NCBI RefSeq assembly: GCF_900116565.1
Contig: NZ_FPCJ01000001.1
Coordinates: forward strand, 124,001-188,000
DNA: 64,000 nt
DNA from: Thermoflavifilum thermophilum
GTDB taxonomy: Bacteria > Bacteroidota > Bacteroidia > Chitinophagales > Chitinophagaceae
Reading direction: 5' to 3'
Shown in pieces: positions 27,250 through 36,200 of this stretch. The notes under the pieces are model-generated. The model did no database searches. It worked only from the letters and a program-made list of their open reading frames with translations, and was not told the origin of the DNA. Both the position numbers and the translations under genes were made by a program. The stretch's first letter is position 1; each line of letters begins with the position of its first letter.

Positions 27250-28287
27250 GTGAAAGATACCAGAGAGGTAACGATTTATGATATAGCCAGGCAACTCCAT
27301 ATTTCACCTGCTACCGTGAGCCGGGGACTGAACAACCATCCGGCAGTCAGTAAAAAAACGCGCCAGAAGATTCTGGAAGTAGCTCAGGCATTGGGCTATC
27401 GTTCCAATACGTTTGCCAGCAACCTGCGCAGGCAACACACCAATACTTTAGGTGTAATCGTGCCCAAATTAAACAGCCACTTCGTTTCTTCCGTACTGGC
27501 GGGTATTGAAAAGGTAGCCAATGAAGCAGGATATAACCTGATTATTTCTCAGTCGCTGGAATCGGCCCAGAAAGAAGTGGCCAATGCCAATACCATGTTC
27601 AAAAGCCGGGTGGATGGGCTGATCGTTTCGCTGGCCTTCGACACGCAGGACCTGAGTCATTTCAATCCTTTTTTCAAAAAAGGAATTCCGGTCATTTTTT
27701 TCGACCGGGTAGAACAAAGTTTGCCCTCTTCTACCCACATTATTATTGATAATGAAAAGGCCGGATATCAGGCCACAGAGCATTTGATCCAGCAAGGCTG
27801 CCGCCATATTCTGCATATCACCGGCAACCTCACGCGGAATGTATATGCCGACCGGCTCAAAGGCTATCAAGAAGCATTGAAAGCCTATGGGCTTCCTTTT
27901 CATGAAACCGATGTCATTGTCAGTATGCTTGATGAAAAGAGTGCATGGGAAACAGGCCGGCAGATTGCCAACATGCACCCCCTGCCCGATGGATTGTTTG
28001 TGGCAAATGATACCTTTGCAGCTATTTGTATGCAGGCTTTGAAAGAAAAGGGTATCCGGGTGCCAGATGATATAGCCATTGTAGGGTTTAATGATGATCT
28101 GGTAAGTCGTGTAGTGGAACCGCCGTTGACTACGGTTCATTATCCCGGTCAGGAAATGGGTGAACTGGTGGCTCGTCATCTGATCAATCATCTGCAGGGA
28201 ACCGTGCCTCTTACGCATACCCATACCATCATTATTCACTCCGAGCTGATCGTCCGACAATCTTCCCTTCGAAACCCTCAACGTTAA
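27250..28287 (+). CDS. LacI/GalR-family transcriptional regulator
   Basis: A 345-residue regulator. A GTG at 27250 is the only start that keeps the full DNA-binding domain: VTIYDIARQLHISPATVSRG is the classic LacI helix-turn-helix with hinge (residues ~8-60), followed by a periplasmic-binding-protein-like effector domain (NTLGVIVPKLNSHFVSSVLA, VDGLIVSLAF, VIFFDRVEQ, IAIVGFNDD). It is divergent from the GH3 gene of the xylan locus and two LacI-type operators lie between them. It therefore probably controls part or all of that locus in response to a xylan-derived or uronic-acid effector. The SDR gene 35 bases downstream may be co-transcribed. Confidence 0.93.
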   Translation: MKDTREVTIYDIARQLHISPATVSRGLNNHPAVSKKTRQKILEVAQALGYRSNTFASNLRRQHTNTLGVIVPKLNSHFVSSVLAGIEKVANEAGYNLIISQSLESAQKEVANANTMFKSRVDGLIVSLAFDTQDLSHFNPFFKKGIPVIFFDRVEQSLPSSTHIIIDNEKAGYQATEHLIQQGCRHILHITGNLTRNVYADRLKGYQEALKAYGLPFHETDVIVSMLDEKSAWETGRQIANMHPLPDGLFVANDTFAAICMQALKEKGIRVPDDIAIVGFNDDLVSRVVEPPLTTVHYPGQEMGELVARHLINHLQGTVPLTHTHTIIIHSELIVRQSSLRNPQR

Positions 28288-28322
28288 TCAGAAAAATCCA
28301 ATCAAAAAAATCATTCAGAAAT

Positions 28323-29069
28323 ATGCATTCGGAACAAGCAGTTGCCATGATTACAGGAGGAGCCTCTGGATTGGGGCTGGCTATGGCCCGTCGGTTTGCT
28401 GACGGTGGTTATGTCACCATCATTATTGGTAGAAATTCCCAACGGTTGGAAAAGGCCAGAAAAGAGTTAGGTTCGCAGGTATTTACCTATGCTTTCGATC
28501 TCAATCGTTTTGACGAGATCCCGGAACTGGTGAAATCGATTTTAGCTGATCATGGGCACATTGATGTACTCATCAACAATGCCGGCATTCATTTAAAAAA
28601 ACCCATGTTAGATATCGGAACTGCCGAGTTCATTCAGGTCATCCAAACCAATTTGATTGCTCCTTTTGTATTGAGTCGCGAAGTAGCCCGGCATATGTTA
28701 ACACGCAAACAAGGACATATTTTGCATATCAGTTCCATGGCAGCCCAGTATGGCATACCGCAGGTGATGGCCTATACGGCAGCCAAGGCCGGCATCGAGG
28801 GTATGACCCGCGCCATGGCCGTTGAACTCTCTCCGCATGGCATTCGCGTGAATTGCATTGCCCCCGGATTCATTGAAACCGATATGTCATCCGGAGCGCT
28901 GGATAATGATCCCGAACGCAAGGAAAGAGTACTGGCTCGTACCCCTATGGGTAAACTGGGCTGCCCCAGCGATGTGGCTGAAGCGGCTTTTTTCCTCTCT
29001 TCCCCCGCCGCGCGTTACATCACGGGCGAAATTCTCCGGGTAGATGGCGGCAATGCAATCGGTTTCTAA
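28323..29069 (+). CDS. SDR-family NAD(P)-dependent oxidoreductase
   Basis: A 248-residue classical short-chain dehydrogenase. The cofactor loop is ITGGASGLGLAMA near residue 10, NNAG occurs near residue 87, and the catalytic Ser and YxxxK are in ISSMAAQYG and YTAAKAGIEG (about residues 138-156). The C-terminal ITGEILRVDGG is typical. The alcohol substrate cannot be read from sequence. The position right after the LacI regulator of a glucuronoxylan locus makes a sugar or uronate-derived ketone plausible (KduD- or gluconate-5-dehydrogenase-like), while FabG-like function is the alternative. Confidence 0.85.
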   Translation: MHSEQAVAMITGGASGLGLAMARRFADGGYVTIIIGRNSQRLEKARKELGSQVFTYAFDLNRFDEIPELVKSILADHGHIDVLINNAGIHLKKPMLDIGTAEFIQVIQTNLIAPFVLSREVARHMLTRKQGHILHISSMAAQYGIPQVMAYTAAKAGIEGMTRAMAVELSPHGIRVNCIAPGFIETDMSSGALDNDPERKERVLARTPMGKLGCPSDVAEAAFFLSSPAARYITGEILRVDGGNAIGF

Positions 29070-29116
29070 CCTTCTTCTGCTGATGCGGATTGCCCCGTCA
29101 GGCTTATCTTTGCGAA

Positions 29117-30319
29117 ATGCTGAAAATCGGACTCATCCGCGAAGGCAAGCAACCCGCCGATCATCGGGTGGCCCTCACACCCTCCCAATGCCGCTGGATC
29201 ATGCAGCACCACCCACAAATACAGATCGTGGTGCAACCTTCGGCTATCCGCTGCTACAGCGACGAAGAATATCAGCAGGCCGGCATACCGCTGCAGGAAG
29301 ATCTGAGCAACTGCCAAATCCTGATGGGCATCAAGGAAGTGCCCCCGCAGCAGCTTCTTCCGGAAAAAACCTATTTCTTTTTTTCCCATACCAAGAAAAA
29401 ACAACCCCACAACAAGCCGCTGATGCAGGCTTGCGTGAAAAAGCACATCACGCTGATTGATTACGAATGCCTGGTACACAACGACGGGCAGCGTATGCTG
29501 GGCTTTGGCTTTTTTGCCGGCGTGGTGGGCGCCCATAACGGATTGATGGCCTATGGCAAAAAAACGGGCCTGTTTGATTTCCGCAGGGCTTATAGCTGCC
29601 ATGACCTGCAGGAACTCACCGAAAGTTATTACGGAGTAAAACTACCTCCGCTGAAAATTGCCATCACCGGCTCAGGACGCGTGGCTGCCGGAATCCTCGA
29701 AGTAATGGGATTGCTGGGCATCAAAGACATTACACCCGAAGAATTTCTGATCAACGAATACCAATACCCGGTATATACCCAGCTCAAGGCAGGCGATCTG
29801 TATCTGCACAAAACTGAACGCAGCTATTCGCGCGAACATTTTCATGCCCATCCCAAAGAATATGAATGCAAATTCCTGCCTTTTACCACAGCTGCTGATA
29901 TCCTGATGAATGGCATTTACTGGGAGCAGGGTATGGCACCTTTGTTTACCTGGGATGACCTCTGCAATCCGCATTTCCGCATTCGCGTAATTGCCGATAT
30001 TACCAACGACAGAGAGGGATCGATTCCCTGCAACCTGGGCGACAGCACGATTGAAGATCCGGTGTACGGTGTGGATCGGTGCACCCGGCAAAAATTACCA
30101 CCCTATCTGCCTCATACAGTTGATATGATGTGCGTAGGCAACCTGCCGGATGAATTGCCACGCGATGCTTCCCGCTATTTTGGAGAACAGCTGATTAAAT
30201 ACGTGATTCCGGAATTGCTGCAGGAAAAAAGTGTAATCCTGGAAAAAGCTACTATTTTGCTGAACGGCAAACTCACACCCCGCTTCAGCTATCTGGAAGA
30301 TTACGCTTACGGTTCCTGA
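29117..30319 (+). CDS. AlaDH/PNT-domain dehydrogenase, saccharopine dehydrogenase (lysine-forming)-like
   Basis: A 400-residue cytoplasmic protein. The start at 29117 (MLKIGLIREG) matches the domain start; the frame is open a little further upstream but overlaps the end of the previous gene region. The N-terminal domain has EGKQPADHRVALTP, the alanine dehydrogenase/transhydrogenase signature, and the middle has a Rossmann glycine loop (IAITGSGRVAAGILEVMG near residue 185). The C-terminal half, with IADITNDREGSIPCNLG and a VDMMCVGNLPDELPRDAS segment, resembles eukaryotic-type saccharopine dehydrogenases (Lys1/LYS5 group) more than alanine dehydrogenase. The reaction is therefore probably NAD(P)-dependent amino acid or opine-type oxidation; the substrate is uncertain. 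Confidence 0.75.
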   Translation: MLKIGLIREGKQPADHRVALTPSQCRWIMQHHPQIQIVVQPSAIRCYSDEEYQQAGIPLQEDLSNCQILMGIKEVPPQQLLPEKTYFFFSHTKKKQPHNKPLMQACVKKHITLIDYECLVHNDGQRMLGFGFFAGVVGAHNGLMAYGKKTGLFDFRRAYSCHDLQELTESYYGVKLPPLKIAITGSGRVAAGILEVMGLLGIKDITPEEFLINEYQYPVYTQLKAGDLYLHKTERSYSREHFHAHPKEYECKFLPFTTAADILMNGIYWEQGMAPLFTWDDLCNPHFRIRVIADITNDREGSIPCNLGDSTIEDPVYGVDRCTRQKLPPYLPHTVDMMCVGNLPDELPRDASRYFGEQLIKYVIPELLQEKSVILEKATILLNGKLTPRFSYLEDYAYGS

Positions 30320-30412
30320 CAGGCAGGTGCTGTTTTTGAAACACTGCTGTGGCAAGAAAACATCATTGCTTTTGATGCTTCATTTGCCAATCATTGTTTT
30401 CGAAATTCCTTC

Positions 30413-30420
30413 TATATTTG
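30413..30420 (+). promoter_or_regulatory. Bacteroidota-type -7 box before the YfhO-like gene
   Basis: TATATTTG matches the TAnnTTTG -7 consensus of Bacteroidota sigma-ABfr promoters and lies about 20 bases before the ATG at 30440. A TTG 16 bases upstream (30394-30396) could be the -33 element. Confidence 0.45.
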
Positions 30421-30439
30421 GCCGATACAATTTTATCTC

Positions 30440-32995
30440 ATGCAACACACAACCGGCAGACCCAGTCCTCATCTCTGGCGAAAAGTATATCCCCATCTGA
30501 TTGCGATTGTCATTTTCATCATACTTGGATTTGCTTACTGTAGTCCCGTCTTGCAGGGCGAAGTGCTGCAGCAATCGGATATGGTGCAGGTGGAGGGCAT
30601 GAGCAAGGAAGCCAAAGATTATTATGCACAAACCGGGCAACATCCGTTATGGACCAACAGCATGTTTTGCGGCATGCCCAGCTATCTGATTTTTACAGGT
30701 CCTACGGCCAATTTGCTGCAATACGGCAACCGTGTATTTACCTTGAATCTTCCATCACCGGTGAATATGTTGTTTCTGGCTATGCTGGGCATGTATGTGC
30801 TGCTCAGCGTGCTGGGATTCGATTACATCATTTGCTTGATCGGAGCGGTGGCTTTTGGTTTTTCATCTTACAACGTCATCATCATCGGCGCAGGACATAT
30901 CACCAAAATGATGAGCATGGCCTATATGCCGCTGGTGCTGGCAGGCATGTGGTTATTGTATCGTGGCAAATGGATTATCGGCGGAGTGGTTACCGCATTG
31001 ATGGCAGCGATGATGGTGTACAACAATCATCTGCAAATCATGTACTATGCAGCCATTCTGGGGGCCTGCATGGTGGTGGGTTTTCTGATTATCCGGTTGC
31101 GACAACATCAGTTCAAACAATTTCTAATTGCTACATTGATTTTAATCCTTGCAGCTATATTGGCTTTATTGCCCGCAGCCGACAATCTGCTTATCACGCG
31201 TGAATATGCCAAGTATTCCATCCGCGATAGCCAGAGTGAACTTACACTGGCGAAGAAAAATGAAGAAGTAGGCAAAGGCGGATTAAATATTGATTATGCT
31301 TTTCAATGGAGCCTGGGTAAATTAGAAACGTTTTCTATTTTAATTCCCAATGTGTACGGCGGACCTGTTACGTCCTCACAGGTGGAAGATTCGCATGTTT
31401 ATCAAACCCTCAACCAGCAGGGCATAGCCGGACAACAGGCGGGCAACGTGGCTACCCAAATCCTACAATATGCCTACTGGGGACCTCAGCCTTTTACCTC
31501 ACCCGTGTATTTCGGTGCCATCATTTGCTTTTTGTTTCTGCTGGGTTGTTTTCTCATCAAAAGTCCGCACAAATGGTGGCTGATTGCAGCCACAGCCATT
31601 GGCATTATCCTCAGCTGGGGCAAGCATCTGGCTTTTATCAATGATTTTTTGTTTTATCACCTGCCTTTATACAACAAATTCCGCTCACCTTCTATGGCCA
31701 TGGTAATTCCGCAGCTCACCTTCGTGTGGATGGCAGCCTGGACGTTGCAGGAACTCATCCATAGCAAATGGAAGAAAGCTGATTTGCTTCGTGTATGGAA
31801 ATACACTGCCATCATCATGGGTGTGTTGTTACTGATAGTGGGAAGCGGAATACTGGTGAATTATACTTCCCCCAATGATGATCAGCTGATGCAAGCCATT
31901 GGCAATTCACAGCTCGGGCAAACGATTGTGAATGCCCTGCGCGATGACCGGGCTTCGCTCCTGCATCACGACGCCCTCCGCAGTTTTATCTGGATAGCTA
32001 TCATGGCCGTGCTTATCTGGTTGTGGATTCAGCATAAAATCAAGCCCCATCTGTTTTTCATCATCGCCGGATTATCCATTCTCATTGATCTGTGGGCCGT
32101 GGATAAAAGATACCTGAATGATCAGAATTTTACAGATGAACTTTCGCTTCAACAAATCTTTCAGCCTTCACCTGCCATTCAACATATCCAACAGGATCCG
32201 GATCCCTATTTCCGGGTACTCAATTTAAGCGTGGGATTAAACAATATTTTCAACGATGCATTGACTTCCTATTTCGTAAAATCCATTGGCGGTTATAGTC
32301 CGGCCAAATTGTGGCGATATCAGGATCTCATTGATTACCAGCTGATGCCCGCTATTACCCGTCTGTACAGCATTTTGCAAACAGCTGCCCAGTCAGACAG
32401 TACGATATTGAATGCCTTTAGCCAATCGCCTGTATTGAATATGCTGAACACCCGTTATTTCATTCTGAATCCCCAGGCTACACCCGTAAAAAATTCCCAT
32501 GCGCTGGGCAATGCCTGGTTCATCAGCCAGGTGCAATGGGCCGCCAATGCTGATTCAGAAATGATAAGCCTTAATAATTTTGATCCTGCCTCCACTGTGA
32601 TTATTGATAAACGCTATCGCCCGTTATTGCCTGCCGTGCAATTTGTAACCGATAGCAGTGCCCATATTCAGCTCACACAGTATGGCCTCAATGAGTTGCA
32701 CTACAAGGCACAAAACAACCACAATGGTTTTGCCGTGTTCTCGGATATCTACTATCCCGCCGGCTGGAAAGCTTATGTAGATGGCCAGGAAATGCCCATC
32801 GTACGCGTTAATTACCTGTTGCGCGGCTTGTACATACCAGCAGGCACGCACGAAATTGTATTCCGTTTTCACCCGAATACTTATTTCCTGGGTCAGCGCA
32901 TTTCATTCTGGGCATCACTTTTCTTGATTTTAATCGTGGTTGCAGCTGTTGCATGGGAATGGAAAAAATCATCCCGAAGTGCACAACAGTCCTGA
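30440..32995 (+). CDS. YfhO-family multi-pass membrane protein
   Basis: An 851-residue integral membrane protein with about 12 predicted helices in residues 20-560 and a large extracytoplasmic C-terminal part ending in another helix (ISFWASLFLILIVVAAVAW). It shows the GT-C-like layout of the YfhO family: a first helix followed by an acidic loop (GEVLQQSDMVQVEG) and a conserved WTNSMFCGMPSY motif near residue 72. Such proteins are thought to add sugars to teichoic acids or other surface glycans using lipid-linked donors. The specific role here is unknown. It is alone on its strand and ends at a strong hairpin terminator at 33044. Confidence 0.85.
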   Translation: MQHTTGRPSPHLWRKVYPHLIAIVIFIILGFAYCSPVLQGEVLQQSDMVQVEGMSKEAKDYYAQTGQHPLWTNSMFCGMPSYLIFTGPTANLLQYGNRVFTLNLPSPVNMLFLAMLGMYVLLSVLGFDYIICLIGAVAFGFSSYNVIIIGAGHITKMMSMAYMPLVLAGMWLLYRGKWIIGGVVTALMAAMMVYNNHLQIMYYAAILGACMVVGFLIIRLRQHQFKQFLIATLILILAAILALLPAADNLLITREYAKYSIRDSQSELTLAKKNEEVGKGGLNIDYAFQWSLGKLETFSILIPNVYGGPVTSSQVEDSHVYQTLNQQGIAGQQAGNVATQILQYAYWGPQPFTSPVYFGAIICFLFLLGCFLIKSPHKWWLIAATAIGIILSWGKHLAFINDFLFYHLPLYNKFRSPSMAMVIPQLTFVWMAAWTLQELIHSKWKKADLLRVWKYTAIIMGVLLLIVGSGILVNYTSPNDDQLMQAIGNSQLGQTIVNALRDDRASLLHHDALRSFIWIAIMAVLIWLWIQHKIKPHLFFIIAGLSILIDLWAVDKRYLNDQNFTDELSLQQIFQPSPAIQHIQQDPDPYFRVLNLSVGLNNIFNDALTSYFVKSIGGYSPAKLWRYQDLIDYQLMPAITRLYSILQTAAQSDSTILNAFSQSPVLNMLNTRYFILNPQATPVKNSHALGNAWFISQVQWAANADSEMISLNNFDPASTVIIDKRYRPLLPAVQFVTDSSAHIQLTQYGLNELHYKAQNNHNGFAVFSDIYYPAGWKAYVDGQEMPIVRVNYLLRGLYIPAGTHEIVFRFHPNTYFLGQRISFWASLFLILIVVAAVAWEWKKSSRSAQQS

Positions 32996-33043
32996 TCATG
33001 CAACATGAATGATCCGGATGAAATAATCAAATGACCCCAAACA

Positions 33044-33079
33044 AAACAGCATCTGCATGATCACAAGCAGATGCTGTTT
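33044..33079. terminator. Bidirectional hairpin terminator
   Basis: AAACAGCATCTGC (33044-33056) and GCAGATGCTGTTT (33067-33079) form a perfect 13-bp stem with a 10-base loop, with short A and T tracts at the ends. It sits between convergent genes, the YfhO-like gene and the aminotransferase, and can serve both. Confidence 0.85.
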
Positions 33080-33116
33080 CTATGTGTGTTTTCTATTGTA
33101 CTCAGTAATGAGTCAA

Positions 33117-34307
33117 TCAGTGCAATTGTTGCAGGGCTTCCCGGATGCGTTCCATGGCAATGGATAATTTCTCCAGAGAATTGGCATAGGAAAGCCGAAT
33201 GCAGTCAGGCTCTCCAAATGCAGTGCCCGTTACGGTAGAAACATGGGCTTTGTGAAGCAAATACATGGCTAAGTCATCGGCATTGCCGATGTGATGCTTA
33301 CCATCGGTTTTCCCAAAATAAGATTTCACTTCAGGAAACAGATAAAAAGCTCCTTCTGGCACATGAAAACGCAAACCCGGTATTTGTTGCAAAGCTTTCA
33401 CCATAAAATCCCTTCTCTCCCTGAATGCCTGTACCATTTCCTTGCAGGCTTCGCGGCTGCTTTGCAGAGCATAAAGAGCGCCACGCTGGGCAAAGGCATT
33501 GGCACCAGATGTAAACTGTCCCTGAATGGTATCACATGCTTTGGCAATGGGCAAGGGTGAAACGGAATAGCCCAATCGCCACCCCGTCATGGCAAAACCT
33601 TTGCTGAATCCATTGATGACAATAATGCGGGGCAAAAGATCCTGAAATTGGGTGATGCTTTGATGCTGGCCCACATAATTGATGTATTCATAAATCTCAT
33701 CGGAGATGATAAACACCTGCGGATGGCGGCGAAGTACTTCCGCAAGGGCTGCGAGCTCTTCTTTGCTGTAGAGCGCACCTGTGGGATTGCTGGGCGACGA
33801 ATATATGATGGCCTTTGTGCGTGGTGTAATGGCTTGTTGCAGCTGTTCGGGCTTTAGCTTATATTGTTGCTCAAATCCACAACGCACAAATACTGGCGTG
33901 CCTTCGGCCAGTTTGGTGATATCGGCATACGATACCCAATAAGGCGTGGGAATGATGACTTCATCACCGGGATCCAGCAGACTCAGCATGATATTGGCAA
34001 TGGCTTGCTTGGCTCCGTTTGACACCACGATTTGCTCCGGAGTTACTTCCCAGTTGTTTTCCAATTTTAATTTTTCGGCAATGGCTTTACGCAGTTCTGG
34101 ATAGCCCGGCACCGGCGGATAATGGGTATAACCTTCATCCAGTGCTTTTTTGGCGGCTTCCTTGATGTGTACCGGTGTGTCAAAATCAGGTTCACCAATG
34201 CTCAGGTCAATCACATCAATGCCCTGCGCTTTTAATTCCCGGCCCAGTTTGGCCATCCGAATGGTTTGCGATTCTGCAATGCGGTTTAGACGTGATGCAA
34301 GTTGCAT
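33117..34307 (-). CDS. Class I pyridoxal-phosphate aminotransferase (aspartate aminotransferase type)
   Basis: A 396-residue fold-type I PLP enzyme. The start at 34305-34307 (MQLASRLNRIAESQTIRMAK) agrees with the family; an open frame continues upstream without a better start. Markers are DLSIGEPDFDTP near residue 35, VVSNGAKQAIAN near 100, YSSPSNPTGALY near 175, and the cofactor lysine in IVINGFSKGFAMTGWRLGY near 235. This is the Ib-type aspartate/prephenate aminotransferase group, which makes aspartate (and possibly arogenate) with glutamate as donor. A TAACTTTG promoter box lies about 35 bases upstream. It looks like an ordinary housekeeping gene, transcribed alone and ending at a bidirectional terminator. 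Confidence 0.92.
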   Translation of the reverse strand: MQLASRLNRIAESQTIRMAKLGRELKAQGIDVIDLSIGEPDFDTPVHIKEAAKKALDEGYTHYPPVPGYPELRKAIAEKLKLENNWEVTPEQIVVSNGAKQAIANIMLSLLDPGDEVIIPTPYWVSYADITKLAEGTPVFVRCGFEQQYKLKPEQLQQAITPRTKAIIYSSPSNPTGALYSKEELAALAEVLRRHPQVFIISDEIYEYINYVGQHQSITQFQDLLPRIIVINGFSKGFAMTGWRLGYSVSPLPIAKACDTIQGQFTSGANAFAQRGALYALQSSREACKEMVQAFRERRDFMVKALQQIPGLRFHVPEGAFYLFPEVKSYFGKTDGKHHIGNADDLAMYLLHKAHVSTVTGTAFGEPDCIRLSYANSLEKLSIAMERIREALQQLH

Positions 34308-34342
34308 GGACAATTCATTGAAAATGTTTAAAAAATCAGGCG

Positions 34343-34350
34343 CAAAGTTA
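34343..34350 (-). promoter_or_regulatory. Bacteroidota-type -7 box of the aminotransferase gene
   Basis: On the minus strand TAACTTTG matches TAnnTTTG and lies about 35 bases before the ATG at 34307. A clear -33 TTG at the usual spacing was not found. Confidence 0.4.
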
Positions 34351-34520
34351 GGGATAAATGCAGCAAAAGCGTTGATAAATTGGTAACAGATGAGACATGA
34401 ATGCAAATGCCCCAGGACAACCCTTAGGCCTCTTCCAGCCCGAGGCTGCTAAATACTTACTGACCGTTGATGGCCAGGAATCATGGGAAGAGTGATCAGC
34501 CTTCCTTCAGCCAGTAGAGC

Positions 34521-36077
34521 TCATTTTTTCAAGGTGAGCACCACCACCGATTTTGCCGGCATTTGTACTGTCCACACGTTGCCCGATTGCCGCACACCAC
34601 TGAAGCTTGTGGGGTGAATCAGATCGGGATGTTCGAATGTATTGCAATCATTGACATGTGCGGAAGTCAGCAGTTGTCCGCCTGAAAATTTCCAGCTGGC
34701 CGATCCGGGAAACTCCAGTTTCACGGTGATAGCCTGATGCGGATCAATGTTCACCAGCGAAATATGCATAGCCCCTGTGCTATCAATAGATGCAGATGCA
34801 TTGATAGCCGGTAGCGAATCATCTCCAAACACATAATCAGGCGTTTGCAGCTGCAGCGGCACCAGCCGGGCATCCTGATGCACCTTGTACAGATCAAACA
34901 CCCAATACGTAGGCGTCAGCACCATCTGTGGCCCGTGGGTAAGAATCACAGATTGCAGGACATTCACTGTTTGCGCCAGGTTGGCCATGCGCACCCGATC
35001 GCAGTGCTGATTGAAAATATTCAGCGTGGAAGCTGCCAGCAATGCATCGCGCAAGCTGTTTTGCTGATACAGAAATGCCGGATTGGTACCGGGTTCCACG
35101 TCGGTCCAAACGCCCCATTCATCCACTACCAGTGCCAGTCGTTTTTGCGGATCATACCGATTCATCAGGGCTTCCTGGTCGTTTAGTATCTGATCCATGT
35201 ACAATCCCCGTTTCAAGGTGCTGAAATACTGATCTTCCCCAAAATCGGTAGCCGACCCTTTATGGCTCCAATTGCCCGTTGGCACGGTATAATAATGCAG
35301 GGAAATGCCCCACATCATCCAGTGCGGAATGTCTTGCAACAACACTTCCATCCAGTGCAGGTCATGCCCGTTTGGGCCACTGGCAATTTTTTTCAGCGGA
35401 GCACCCGGATAATTTTTGCAAAACGATGCATAACGCCGATACAAATCGGCATAATATTCCGGCGTCATGTTACCCCCACAACCCCAGCTTTCGTTGCCCA
35501 CGCCCCAGAATGGCACTTTCCAGGCCGAATCCTGCCCATTGCGTTTGCGCCATTCGGTGATGCTGCTTTCCTGATTGGAATTCAGGTATTCCACCCATTC
35601 CGACATTTCCTGCACGGTGCCACTGCCCACATTGCCGGCAATGTAGGGGTCACAGCCCACCAACCTGCAAAATTCCATGAACTCGTGTGTGCCAAAGGCA
35701 TTGGTTTCGGTTACCCCACCCCAGTTGGTATTGATGGTTTTCGGCCTCTGTGCAGGATCGCCCACGCCGTCTTTCCAGTGATATTCATCGGCAAAACAGC
35801 CGCCCGGCCAGCGCATCACCGGCACATGGATGCGGCGGAGTGCTTCCACGACATCCAGCCGGATGCCATCTTTATTGGGAATAGACGAATTTTTCCCCAC
35901 CCAGATCCCATCGTAAATATCCCGGCCCAGATGTTCGGAAAACATACCATAAATGTAACGGCTAATGGTTTGATGCGCCTGGGCATCGTTTACCAGAACC
36001 GTGGCCTGGGGCTGAGCCTGAATATGCAGGCCCAAAGCCAGCAGCATGAAGCTAAGCAATGAAAAATGTTTAATCAT
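34521..36077 (-). CDS. GH51 alpha-L-arabinofuranosidase, exported
   Basis: A 518-residue GH51 enzyme that releases arabinose from arabinoxylan or arabinan oligomers. A signal peptide (LLSFMLLALGLHIQA-Q) sends it out of the cytoplasm, unlike many cytoplasmic GH51 enzymes. Family markers are IYGMFSEHLGRDIYDGIWVG near residue 42, VMRWPGGCFADEYHW near 90, and the acid/base Glu in WGVGNESWGCGGN near 195; the nucleophile Glu lies in LALVVDEWGVWTD near 313. The C-terminal beta domain is complete. It is not inside the xylan locus but about 7 kb away on the same strand, so it may assist arabinoxylan breakdown under separate control. Confidence 0.93.
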   Translation of the reverse strand: MIKHFSLLSFMLLALGLHIQAQPQATVLVNDAQAHQTISRYIYGMFSEHLGRDIYDGIWVGKNSSIPNKDGIRLDVVEALRRIHVPVMRWPGGCFADEYHWKDGVGDPAQRPKTINTNWGGVTETNAFGTHEFMEFCRLVGCDPYIAGNVGSGTVQEMSEWVEYLNSNQESSITEWRKRNGQDSAWKVPFWGVGNESWGCGGNMTPEYYADLYRRYASFCKNYPGAPLKKIASGPNGHDLHWMEVLLQDIPHWMMWGISLHYYTVPTGNWSHKGSATDFGEDQYFSTLKRGLYMDQILNDQEALMNRYDPQKRLALVVDEWGVWTDVEPGTNPAFLYQQNSLRDALLAASTLNIFNQHCDRVRMANLAQTVNVLQSVILTHGPQMVLTPTYWVFDLYKVHQDARLVPLQLQTPDYVFGDDSLPAINASASIDSTGAMHISLVNIDPHQAITVKLEFPGSASWKFSGGQLLTSAHVNDCNTFEHPDLIHPTSFSGVRQSGNVWTVQMPAKSVVVLTLKK

Positions 36078-36200
36078 GTCTTCAGCATTTAGAGTGTGGC
36101 AATAAGGAATTTTCGTTGGGCGTAAAAGTAGAAAATTATTTTAAGTGTTACAAATACGTTTAAAAATTTTCGGCAGCAACTGCGGGTTTTTGTAATTATT

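Noticed and set aside
27469-28281. Minus-strand open frame opposite the LacI-type regulator
   Set aside because: It shadows a gene with a full helix-turn-helix and effector domain and shows no conserved motif itself.
35262-36062. Plus-strand open frame opposite GH51
   Set aside because: Antisense to a gene with clear GH51 catalytic motifs; no domain seen.
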